From: Papaver somniferum
Taxonomy: Eukaryota > Streptophyta > Magnoliopsida > Ranunculales > Papaveraceae
NCBI RefSeq assembly: GCF_003573695.1
Contig: NC_039358.1
Location: 157,408,920-157,472,919 of the forward strand
Reading direction: 5' to 3'
Length of the DNA: 64,000 nucleotides
Shown here: positions 48,493-58,146 of the stretch, in pieces
Layout of the letters: each line of letters starts with the position of its first letter
How positions within the stretch are numbered: the first letter of the stretch is position 1
Position numbers and translations under genes: made by a program
The notes under the pieces: generated by a model
What the model was told of the DNA's origin: nothing
Seen by the model: only the letters and a program-made list of their open reading frames with translations
Database searches by the model: none

Positions 48493-48510
48493 CTCCGGCT
48501 GCGGTCTCCA
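48493..48510 (-). promoter_or_regulatory. Putative primer-binding site of the gypsy element
   Basis: The minus strand reads TGGAGACCGCAGCCGGAG, 2 nt (AT) after the LTR end TTAACA. It begins with TGG as needed to pair with a tRNA CCA end; I do not assign the tRNA. Confidence 0.5.
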
Positions 48511-48512
48511 AT

Positions 48513-50326
48513 TGTTAATACCCAAAAATCGCTCATAGGCAAAACAATGTACTGTGGAAGTACTTTCTTTAGGTTCGAAAATCAAAATCGTACAAAAGGA
48601 GCCTAAACCAATGAGTTGTCCGTTCACGTTTTGCTTCGGTTACAAAGAGAGAAAATGGGTTGATCTTAGGGGAGGGAAAGCAAAGAAAGTTTGAGCAAAT
48701 CAGTGGTGACCGAATTGGGTGTGAGGTTATTGAACTATGGAAGAAGAAGATCTTGGGAATGATAAGCTTGTTCTGTCTTCTGAATAGACAAAGCTGTCTA
48801 TTTATAGCTTAAGAAACACCCAATATTTCCTCGTAAGTAGTGGAGATTATGGAGAATGGAGAGATGGGAAGAGTGGAGATAATGGCATGATTACGCCAGA
48901 AATTTCTGGAAACCGTAAAACACCACCCCCTTACTTAGCCACTTTCTTTAACTGCTTGCCACTACTTGTAACTTCCTTATCATGGGATGTTGCCATGCCG
49001 CGTGATTGCTGTAAACCACCAGACCAGTACCCATAAATAATTCCCCCATATAACGTGTTTGATTTCTCGTAGGAAATTAGTGGAGTCATGAACTTGTTTC
49101 TTGTCTTGTCTAGATTGTCACGGTACTTGACCGAGTAATAGCCTAAGCTAGTCAGACTTTGTCGAAATGGCGTAGCTTGAAGAGACTACTCTACTCCAAG
49201 GTTACGTGTGACTAATAATGAGTTTGCCATAATATGGCATTGTAATTATCTAGCCATACTAATACACGTAGCATTCATAGTACACCAAGCTAGTCAGGTC
49301 GGCGCGACCTAGTCGATAGTTAACCGAGTCATCATGGACATAGGTGCTAGACTTGGAACAACGTAGCCGCAGCCATATGGATAGGCTAGGCCAATCTAGG
49401 AGATAAGGAGGTCGTAGCACTAGAAAATCCGGGTCAGTAGCTAGTTAGCTAGCTAGGAAGCTAGGCAAGGTGGTCGTGGTCATAGATCATGGCTATGCTA
49501 AGAGATAAGACGGTCATGGCTAGCTAGGCCAGACCGTAAGACAAGATGGTCGTGGCCGCTGGACAGGCCAAGCCAAGAGATAGGGACCACTAGCTTGGCC
49601 AGGCCAAGAGACTAGGAGGTCGTGGCCTGATGGCTAGTCTATGCTAGGCCTTAAGGAAAGATGGTCGTGGCCACGGACAGGCTAGGCCTGAAGACAAGGA
49701 GGTACTGGCCTGGCTAGCTAATTAGCTATATAGGGAATTGATGGCCACGACCTGGCTATCTAGTTGGCTATATAGGAAATTGGTGACCGTGGCTAGGTTA
49801 TGAAACCCAGCCAGATTGGTCTGGCTATGGAGTGCGTCCATGTTGGCAATTCGTTTGTAACGTACAGAACATATTCGAGGAATTCAGTCGTGGAAGTTCT
49901 GCGACTCAAGGTAATATTCCAAATATTATGTTTCTGGTAATTCATAATAGCGTAGTAGCTTATTCTGAATATTTGTGATTGCAGCATCAGTGTAGACTAA
50001 TCAATGCACGACAATTCATATGGTCGTACATAAAGTAATGAAAGTTCAGTTGGGTGAAGCTCTAAAAATCGTGCAGGCATATTGAAGGCCATTATGGCCA
50101 TTAGCAAGATGCGCATTCTCAATTCTCTTGCGGAATATGATGTAGAAGTACGAGTATATAATTCTAATGCCGGGCCAGGAATTTATACATATTTATGTAC
50201 ATATATAGAATACTGAGAGTTCAGCTGGGTGAAGCTCTAATACATAAATGATTATAGATACGTCTCTGTGTAGGTTCAGAGGCGATTTTTACAAGTTTTT
50301 CCCTTGTCAAAAAACCATTATCTACA
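48513..50326 (-). repeat. 5' LTR of the gypsy element
   Basis: 1814 bp, TG...CA on both strands. Provides the empty-site reference for the solo LTR at 37603. Contains the GGTCGTGGCC block at about 49290-49850 and duplicates of the GAGTTC(A/G)GCT(G/C)GGTGAAGCTCTA motif near 50045 and 50217. Confidence 0.85.
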
Positions 50327-50331
50327 ATATC

Positions 50332-51010
50332 TTTACCATTTGTTGAGCCAACTATAAAACTTCTAGAGTTGTATGGTGATCAGGGAGCAAGAGGGAAAGA
50401 GTTTAGGATCAACAACAGATCTTATAATCATTGTTTTTCGTTTACTTCAATGGGGGTTTACTTTGATAAGGATCTCGCCGATGGTACTGAAGGAGTTTAT
50501 ACTTTCCGCATTCAAGGCCAGCTTTACCATAGGATAGGTATCCTTTTACTTCCATATAAAGCACCTCGACCGAGATATGTACAAAAATAGTTCTATGACA
50601 CAGATCAGGAGATTAAGTGGGGGATGAAGGAAGGTAACGATGTGTTAGATAGAGATGTGTTGAAGATGTTAAGGGAAATATTGAGTATACACAATAGTTT
50701 TGTCCATGTTTTTCGTCAAGGTTCAGAACGAAAAGATCTTTTGAATTTCCAGTTAATTATTAAAGAGCAACCTAAAGATCAGTTGCAGTACACTCTTCCA
50801 AGTGCTTCCCAGGTTGTATTTGTTGTGCCAATAGGTGATAAAAGTTACCAACATACTGAATATGAAATAGTAGTATAGACAAAGGCTGGGAATCTCTTAC
50901 AGGTCTTTGAGACAGGTGGTAATTACGATCCTATGCAATATCCGCTTTTACTCCCTTATGGAAGCTACGGGTGGGACATAAATAGCAAAGACGAAAATGG
51001 AAGAAAGATG
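50332..51010 (+). pseudogene. Helitron protein, region before Rep, right part
   Basis: Continues the frame broken at 37161. It reads LELYGDQGARGKEFRINNRS, YNHCFSFTSMGV, FRIQGQLYHRIG, then NYDPMQYPLLLPYGSYGWD. FTSMGV, QIYHRIGSLLP and DPLQYPLLFPYG are hallmark blocks of plant Helitron proteins. A TAG interrupts at 50588 and another at 50876. Between 51010 and 51270 the conserved blocks are interrupted by AT-rich sequence. Confidence 0.88.
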
Positions 51011-51269
51011 TAATGTCGTGGATACTATTCGTACATTCGGCAGATATTAATACGATCTTTAATTAAGAAAGCTTTTGAATTCATATTTTTCCTGAATTAT
51101 GACACATCGTTCACTATATCGTGCATCATATCTTCTCTAATGTGTTTCCGAATATTACTTCTACAGGTATTAAGTAATATAACCTATAAATCCATAGACC
51201 TAAACTCACATTTTTATAGTATATTTAATCAATTTTTTGGGTGTTTTTATATCTTTTAATTGTTCGACA

Positions 51270-51465
51270 GATCCAGAACAATCATGACTCACTTTTTCTT
51301 CGAGGTGGGCGATTGTTGCAACAGTACGTTGTGGATAATTGGGTTAAAATTGACTCCGCTAGGCTCGGATGGATTACAGGTCATCAAAAGGAAATAAGGG
51401 CTGAAATCTACGAAAGATTACAAGATGTTCAAAGAGCGGGCGAAACCAGCGTATGTAAGTTATAA
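51270..51465 (+). pseudogene. Helitron protein, QQYVVD block
   Basis: Reads GRLLQQYVVDNWVKIDSARL, then GHQKEIRAEIYERLQD, equivalent to the LFQQYVVDMYVKIE...IR.ELY block of Helitron proteins. It follows a plausible acceptor (TTCGACAG) and ends at a stop after VCKL; the next block begins at about 51640 (GKKIVLPSSYIGGSRDMY). Confidence 0.82.
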
Positions 51466-51639
51466 GTAGAGTATATATGTACATTCTTATTTTTTTCCTA
51501 AAATCAAATTCAAACTCAAAGCTTCAAAATCCACTTAAGTTTAAGAAGAAAGCAAAACACTTGGTATGTTTCTAATTTTATATCCTAAGTACATCAAACA
51601 TGCATGATTTCTTGATACATTTTCTTGTCTCACTAGACG

Positions 51640-52205
51640 AACTAGGCAAGAAGATAGTACTACCTTCTTCATACATTGGTGGGTCGCGTGATATGTACTA
51701 GCGATACCAAGATGTGATGGAATTGGTGCAGAAATATGGGAAGCATGATATATTTCTTACAATAACTTGCAAATTACTTTGGCCCGAGATTGTAGCTAGG
51801 TTATGTCTCGGTCAATCTGCATCAGATAGACCGGATTTAACAACTAGGGTATGCCATGCCGAATTTCAAGAGTTGAAAGAAGATATATTTAACAAGAATA
51901 TACTAGGAAGAGTAGCTGCCCATGTCCACATGATTGATTTTCAGAAAATAAGTCTACCTCATGTCCATATGTTGATCATTCTGGAAAAAGAAGACAAGTT
52001 ACATGGTCCTGATGATTATGATCGCATAGTTAGAATAGAAATCCCTGATAAGGAGAAAGAGACCGAGTTGTATAAGTGTGTGAAAAAATGGATGATTCAT
52101 GGTCCGTGTGGCAGCAAGTGCATGACGCAAGAAAAGTGCAAGAGACGGTTTCCGAAACAGTTTTCTGAATGTGTCGTGCAAGGCAAGGATGATTACACAG
52201 TCTAA
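51640..52205 (+). pseudogene. Helitron Rep domain with HUH motif
   Basis: Reads VLPSSYIGGSRDMY, a stop, YQDVMELVQKYGKHDIFLTI, ASDRPDLTTRV, then DFQKISLPHVHMLIIL. H-V-H is the metal-binding HUH motif of rolling-circle Rep proteins. HGPCGSKCMTQEKCKRRFPK follows, the cysteine block after Rep. Rep nicks and joins a DNA strand to start rolling-circle transposition. The domain core is open over 163 codons (51714-52205), unusually well kept compared with its surroundings. Confidence 0.92.
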
Positions 52206-53270
52206 CAGAGGAGAGATGATGGAAATATTATACTAATGAGTAAGAACATCATAGCGGATAACAGATTTGTGGTGCCTTACAATCCTTGGCTTCTTCAGAA
52301 ATACGATTGCCACATAAGTGTAAAAGTTTGTTCCAATATCTAAAGTGTGAAGTATCTTTACAAGTACGTCTATAAGGGCCCAGATTGTATTTCCTTTTGA
52401 GTGCAGCCAAAATACGTGAATGACGAGGTAGCACGTTATATCAATACAAGATGGGTGTGTGCTCAAGAGGCACTGTGGAGAATATACAGGTTTGCGACGA
52501 AGAAGATGTGTCCATGAGTTCAACGATTGCAGTTGCATCTTCCCAAACAAAATAGTGTCATGTTATACGAGCATCAAACAGTAGATGAGGTCTTGGAAAA
52601 TGAAAGGAATTTCAAAACGATGTTGACCGAGTATTTTGTTACAAATGCATGTGACCTTATGGCTAGGCAATGGTTGTATTGGGAGTTTCCTGAAAACTAC
52701 AAATGGGATAAAGCAATTATGTAATGGCAGAGAAGAAGAACAAAATAGAGGGTCATTGGTAGAGTATATTTTGTACCCCCTATTGCATCCGAAAGGTTTT
52801 TCCTGAGGCTCATACTTATGCATGTTATGGGTGCCACTTCATACGAAGATTTGTTGACAGTTGACGACAAAAGACGTCAGACATTTAAAAGTGCAGCCAA
52901 GGCACGAGGATTGTTAGAGAATGATAATAGTCTGAGGGCATGTATGGCCGAAGCAGCAACAAAAAAGATGTCATCTGCTTTGAGAACTCTTTTTGGTAGC
53001 ATATTGGTTTTTTGCAACTCGGTTGACACTAGAAAGCTGTGGGAGGAGTTCTTCAACGACATGGTTGAAGATTATTCAAGTTCAAGTGATACAAGCTCTG
53101 CATACTTATTAGACCGTCTTCTTAGAGAGTTGGGTCAAATTCTTCATCAACATGGCAAGCGTCTAAAAGATTATGATCTTCCAGTAATTGTCGGCATATT
53201 GGATGATAACTTACCGGTGTCTGATTTGATCGAAGAGGAGGTATCCATTCCGGTTTCCGAAGAAGATATG
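52206..53270 (+). pseudogene. Helitron Rep-helicase linker, including the Tyr motif
   Basis: Near 52345 the frame gives VKYLYKYVYKGPD, matching the KYLFKY..KGPD tyrosine block of Helitron Rep. Later parts, spread over frames with several stops, include VPPIASERFFLRLILMHVMG, GATSYEDLLTVD, KARGLLENDN and LRTLFGSILVFC, the standard stretch leading into the helicase. The longest open piece is 52818-53351. Confidence 0.85.
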
Positions 53271-54413
53271 ACGAATGTGGACAAGTTGAATGAAGATAAG
53301 TCCAAGGCTTATGATGCAATTATGGAAATCGTTCGAAGAAAAGAAAGCTGAGTCTTCTTTGTTGATGGTCCTTGAGGTACCGGGAAAGTTTTTCTCTACC
53401 GTGTTATTTTGTCGACCGGTAGAAGAAATGGTGGCATTGCCATAACAACATCTATGTTTGGAGTTGCATCTACTATGTTACCTGGTGGAAGAACTGCACA
53501 CTCGAGATTTAAACTTCCATTTACCCCAGCAACAATATCCACATGTGACATCGCTAAAAATGACAAGTTCGCTAATCTTCTTTGCCAAGCTACTGTGATT
53601 ATGTGGGATGAAGCTACCATGTCACATCGATATTCTGTTGAGGCATTCGATACGACTATGAGAGATATAACGGGTAATGGGAAGCCGTTTGGTGGTAAGA
53701 TTGTTATTATGGGAGGTGATTTCCGCAAAGTTCTTCGAGTTGTACCAAAAGCTTTAAGGGGGTAAATTGTTGATTCGTGTCTTACCAGGTCGCCTCCGTG
53801 GAGACATGTAAAGGTTCTTCGTCTGAAGAAGAATATGTGTGCAGTGGGTGATACGTCTTATTCTGATTTCTTCATATGATTTGATTATGGAAATGAACCT
53901 TCTGCGGAATATGACATGATAAAGATGCTAGATGATATGGTGATACCCTGGACTGGTGAAGATTCAGTGTCCCAACTGATAGATGCTACCTTTCTTGACT
54001 TGGCAGATAATTCTGAGGATCAAGATTACTTGCTTAACCGGGCACTGATCACACCACTGAATAAGCATGTCGATAAGTTAAATGATCGAGTGGTTAGCAT
54101 GTTTCCCAGAGAAGAGCATGCATATTATTCATTTGATTCTGTGGAAGATGATTCCTAAAACCTCTATCTTCAAGAACACTTGAACGGAATAGCCCCGGGT
54201 GGTTTACCTCTTCATGAGTTGAAACTGAAGCTAGGAGCACCCATTATGTTACTGAGGAATGTTAGTGCCAAGAACGGATTATGCAATGGTACAAGCCTTA
54301 TCATAAAGAAGTTCTTTCCAAATTGTATCGATGCAGTGATCCTTAGTGCCAAGAACGGATCCTTGTGTATGAATTTTTCACTCGCTGAAATCTATAGCAT
54401 CTATTCTAATTGA
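53271..54413 (+). pseudogene. PIF1-like helicase domain of the Helitron, truncated
   Basis: Reads LNEDKSKAYDAIMEIV, a stop, FFVDGP, a stop, GTGKVFLYR: the Walker A motif is broken by TGA in place of Gly and its Thr is Val. GGRTAHSRFKLP, IMWDEATMSHR (Walker B), GGDFRKVLRVVPK and GAPIMLLRN follow. The final helicase motifs (the INKSQGQT and YVALSR blocks) are missing before the 3' terminus, so about 100 residues are deleted. The helicase would unwind the displaced strand. Confidence 0.9.
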
Positions 54414-54504
54414 TTACAAGAGATAGAATTATGAAACAATAATTTTTATTTTGAAGGCATATTTTCCGCCTTATTATTATAGTTTGTTACCCGTAAGTTT
54501 TGTA

Positions 54505-54550
54505 ACTGAACGAAAAGTCTGTAGGTGCATCGCACATGCGTCTTTGCTAG
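54505..54550 (+). terminator. Helitron 3' terminus
   Basis: A short hairpin (GTGCATCGCAC, stem GTGC/GCAC) about 10-15 nt before the end, followed by TCTTTGCTAG and then T of the host. Hairpin plus CTRR is the Helitron 3' signature that ends rolling-circle transfer. Confidence 0.75.
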
Positions 54551-54811
54551 TAGAATGGAAACAAGTCAAGTCTTGTATTAATAACCTCGATTAGAAGGGT
54601 GATGTCTTCTCTGATGTCGATACGTCGTCATAATCTTCAGGTCTTCAGAGTAATACTTGTGTGTCTCAACAATTCTAGACTTCCTAGTCTAACCTAATAA
54701 AGTTGACTGCAGTGATCTAATCAAGCGACTTTTGAGTTTTGATACTAAAATATGGCAACCAACCTTGACATACCAACGGTTGGCGGGTTCAACCGAGCAA
54801 CGCTCTAACAT
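54551..54811 (-). repeat. Family-B LTR end, reversed (host of the Helitron)
   Basis: Matches 26207-26470 closely and ends CGCTCTAACA. The rest of this LTR, expected to the left of the Helitron, is not found there. Confidence 0.82.
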
Positions 54812-55539
54812 GCTTTTTAGTCAATCGAGGTTTATTTTCTAAAAACTACAAAACTATACAAACACCATCAATTATGTACAAAATAAAGAACTAATAAATA
54901 CAAATTAAGATAATGACTTGATTACACACTCATCAGTACCAACAGGAAAGTGGCACCACTGATCAGAATCGAGGGTTTACAACTAAAAGCAATTGCAATT
55001 GAAGAAGATAAAAAACAACACAAAACCAACTACGTACAAGGATGATGTAGACAAGGTCAAAAGAATATTATCATATTTACATTAGTTGCTAATGTTTTTA
55101 TCGTCTTTCCCCCTCCTATATACTTTTGGAAAAACTTATTGAAAAATGGTTCCACATGTGTCACATGAGCTTTATGTTTGAGAATATTTGTCCAAAAGTT
55201 GACTTGCTAAAAGCATCAGGAATTAAAGTTACATCATTATCCCCAAACTTCTAACACATGATCCTTCTCTTTAATGCCTATTTATCCACTCAAATCTTTA
55301 TGTGCATTTTGAGTGTAAAGCTTTATTAACTAGCTATAATGTCTTAATTCTGACTCCTCATATGTGCTTAAGAAGAGTCACTCTGGATCAGTCACACAAC
55401 TCTTCTTCCTATACAGTATTAAAAGAGCCTCATAAGAAACTCTTCATTATCATTTCCATTTCATTTGATTTAAAAGCTAGCAGTTGGAACATGGATAAAT
55501 AATAGATTGAAAGATAGGCAAAAACACAAATAATTAACC
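54812..55539. other. No recognisable gene
   Basis: The first roughly 60 bp repeat the sequence after the family-B LTR at 26471. The remainder has no domain, RNA gene or transposon terminus that I can support. Confidence 0.45.
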
Positions 55540-55675
55540 CCTAACCGTTAAACAAATATCTTATTTTCTAAGCAGAAAGCCTCTGCTGAAATTTTTTAAT
55601 AGTTTTATTCCGCACCAGTTTACTCTTGGATGTAATGCCTAAAGGAATACCTAATAATTCTTTGGCAATTGAGAT

Positions 55676-56280
55676 TAGGGGTGGGACTTGGGTTAGGTAA
55701 GCCCACCCAACCCATACCGAACCCGAACGTTGAGCGGGCTTTGACAACGTATTTCAAAACTTTGGGCAAGTTTGGACATAGATTTTATTAACCCGAGTTA
55801 AATTTTGGCTGGTATGGGCACAAATATTTCTAACCCAAGCAACCCGCCCAACCCAAAGAACTATGATATAGTTACATAAAACTATGTTTATAATTGGTAT
55901 TATTATCTATTTAGAGTAATTTTAGATATTATCTTCAAATATAATAATGAAAATATAAATTATATCTATCACATTAATCATTCAATATGAAAAAGATTTA
56001 TACTATTTTAAATAATCTTCAGTTAATTGGAAATTTAAGATAAATGTAGCAATTAAATCTTATTATTACCAAAATTTGTTATTATCATATTAACAAACTC
56101 GTATGTCTAGCGAAACTTGGGCCAACCTGAGGAACCTGAAAACCCCGAGGAACATAACTTGGGCGGACTTGGGAAGTACTTTCATGGGGTTCGATGGGAA
56201 ATATGGGCAAATGATTCCTATATCGGGTCTGCCTCGGCCAATCCTTCTAACCCGCCCAACCAACCCAAGTCCCGCCCCTA
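55676..56280. mobile_element. 605-bp hAT-type MITE in the LINE
   Basis: Ends TAGGGGTGGGACTTGGGTT and, reversed, TAGGGGCGGGACTTGGGTT; flanked by perfect 8-bp ATTGAGAT (55668-55675 and 56281-56288). No transposase. The subterminal regions are rich in AACCC(A/G)CCCAACC. The LINE frame resumes across it, which confirms insertion. Confidence 0.92.
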
Positions 56281-56673
56281 ATTGAGATAACCTTAATAAT
56301 TTTTTGAATATTAATTGTAGACTCATAGAGTATTTCAAAGCCAAGTAAAATATTATTTAGATTGAGTATTTACTCTTCCTCATCATCTAGAAAAACTATC
56401 AGACCATCAAATTGCAAATGAGTTTTAACTATACCATTTTGAGCAATTTTAAAATCATTTATCAAACCATCTGTAGTCGCCCTTTTTATCATTACAGAAA
56501 AAGCTTCAGCGATAAGAATGAAAGTAAAGGGGAAATTGGATCAACATGTATGATACCCTTCTGACTTTTGAATAACTCAGTGGCTTCACCTTTAAGAAGA
56601 ACAACAAACTTTGGAGTAGAAATACATCATTTAATCTAACTTTTACATTTAGCTCCAACCAAATCTATAAAGG

Positions 56674-56838
56674 GTTTTGTTATCTTGCGCACCCGTGCAC
56701 AAGATAAAAGTCGTTAATTCGGAGAATGTAAAAGATAATTGAAAATTAACATCATCTCTCCTATTTTATTTTATTTTACATTTTCCAATTAAAAATATCG
56801 GGTTTTATCTTGCGCATTCATGCACAAAATAACATAAC
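56674..56838. mobile_element. 165-bp MITE with long imperfect inverted repeats
   Basis: The left end reads GTTTTGTTATCTTGCGCACC and the right end, reversed, GTTATGTTATTTTGTGCATG, with imperfect match over about 36 bp. Each arm contains its own palindrome (TCTTG(C/T)GCA...TGC(A/G)CAAGA), so each end can fold alone. It interrupts the LINE RT. A target duplication is not clear, so the family is not assigned. Confidence 0.65.
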
Positions 56839-57030
56839 TCATCTATCTAACGTAATGACAATGTAACTCCAACTCACATTGTCAAAAGCTTTTTCAAAAT
56901 CCACCTTACAGAGTTGCCTACCATGTGTAAAAGCACCTTGAAAATCAGATATGATCGAGGAAAGAGCTGACTTCATTTTAATCTGCGCGCAACTTGGAGG
57001 CAATCTTATAAACACGGGCATGAAATTATG

Positions 57031-58146
57031 TAGATAAACAACACAACTGCATTTAAGAATTAAGGTAATGTTTGTACAATCTATCCTCTAATCCAGCACA
57101 CTAGTATCTTCGAATTTTTTTCACCACCATAAGTCATGTTTAATCATATCCCGAGGAGTCTCCATACCATGTTCGACCAAAGATATTTCTTAAGAAAACT
57201 TGGATTAAAGTCCAAAGTTACGCTATGCTAAAGTTTAAACCTCAAATAGGTCTACTACCTACAAGTCCAGGTAGCTAAGAAAATAAAGGAACAAAAAACA
57301 AAAATCCCCCAAACCCTTGATGCTGACGAGTTCAGAACTCAGGTCGCTGGTATCATCAACCAACTGACTTCATCAATGTACCACAATAACATCAACATGT
57401 TCAACCAAAGATATAATTCATCCATAACTAGATAATCCATCCATAACTAAATAATTGTAAGACACGGATCAACCAACTATGTAAGAAGATAACCAATCGT
57501 TACATAATCTATTCCCCGTCCCTAGTATAGTATATAGGCGGAACATATGAAAATCTCTTAGATTAAGAAATTACGTGGTTTTTATAAATTTTCATGTTTT
57601 TACCCTTTGTTTTATTCTCGGTTTTGTGTTTACCCTTTTGTCTTATTCTCGGTACAACTGCCTATGCAACATATGTTATGTGTATGTATATAAAAAAAAA
57701 AATCTAGAATTTCACCTATTCGCTGGGACAAAAACTCAACCTTTATAATAGGGACACCTTTATAATGGGACGGAGGGACTATCAGACAATCGTAAGAGAA
57801 CAAGGAGCAAATATATAGGACGAATAACCAACCAGTTCCGTAACTAAGTGGACTAGGACAAGAAAAACTAGACTCTACCGGCAGGAGCCCTTTGTCAGCA
57901 CCAAAAAATTAATGATATTTCCCACTCCATCTAGCAATTGCTTCTTCAAGTAAAACAAAAAGAAAAAGAAAAAATGGAACTTTCGTTGATATTGCTTTTT
58001 GTTGATATTATACGAGGCTTGATTGGGGTATACCTGGATTAATTGGGGTATATCTAATGAGACAAAACCCAAAACATTTTGAAATAAAAAAAGCCATCTC
58101 TTAACCTTGTATTTTCTAAATGACTAATATACACTTGTTTAATTAA
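57031..58146. other. Gene-free stretch with a Stowaway-like end
   Basis: No coding frame is recognised. Near 57690-57777 the sequence ends GGGACACCTTTATAATGGGAC followed by GGAGGGACT, an isolated right end of the same MITE type as at 33744. Its left end is not found. Confidence 0.45.

Larger units (their letters stand above)
37162..50326 (-). mobile_element. Ty3/gypsy LTR retrotransposon (family C), reversed, degenerate
   Basis: LTRs at 37162-41401 (including an inserted solo LTR) and 48513-50326 begin TGTTAATACC and end ATCTACA on the plus strand. The target duplication ATATC is perfect (37157-37161 and 50327-50331). A putative primer site lies next to the right LTR, so the element reads on the minus strand, in agreement with the retropepsin relic at 45482-45833. 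No reverse transcriptase or integrase could be recognised. It is interrupted by two family-A solo LTRs and a CACTA MITE and carries a 34-bp minisatellite. Confidence 0.88.
30619..54550 (+). mobile_element. Decayed autonomous Helitron, split by later insertions
   Basis: The sequence encodes, in order, an exon-rich 5' region, a CXXC...CXXGK N-terminal motif, the Helitron Rep domain with the HUH motif, and a PIF1-type helicase, and ends with CTAG at 54550. Host family-B LTR sequence (TAGAATGGAAAC) resumes at 54551; the intact LTR at about 26206 reads ACATAGAAATGG there, so insertion was at an A/T dinucleotide as expected. The 5' terminus is not seen; the left limit is the family-B LTR at 30618. 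A gypsy element (37162-50326), a hAT element and MITEs interrupt it. Many stops and frameshifts show that it is inactive. Confidence 0.85.
55540..57030 (-). pseudogene. L1-type LINE reverse transcriptase relic
   Basis: Reading leftward on the minus strand: IISDFQGAFTHGRQL fused to CKVDFEKAFDNVSW (a deletion joins the two blocks), TPKFVVLLKGEATELFKSQK with DPISP, THLQFDGLIVFLDDEEE, and IAKELLGIPLGITSKSK. These follow plant non-LTR reverse transcriptase blocks in order. The catalytic F-A-D-D is reduced to F-D-G. Two MITEs (55676-56280 and 56674-56838) are inserted. The protein copies LINE RNA at a nicked target; this copy is dead. Confidence 0.85.

Noticed and set aside
55668..56344. Proline-rich ORFs on both strands (56090-56344 and 56103-56285)
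   Set aside because: They fall in the subterminal AACCCGCCCAACC region of a hAT MITE with precise boundaries.
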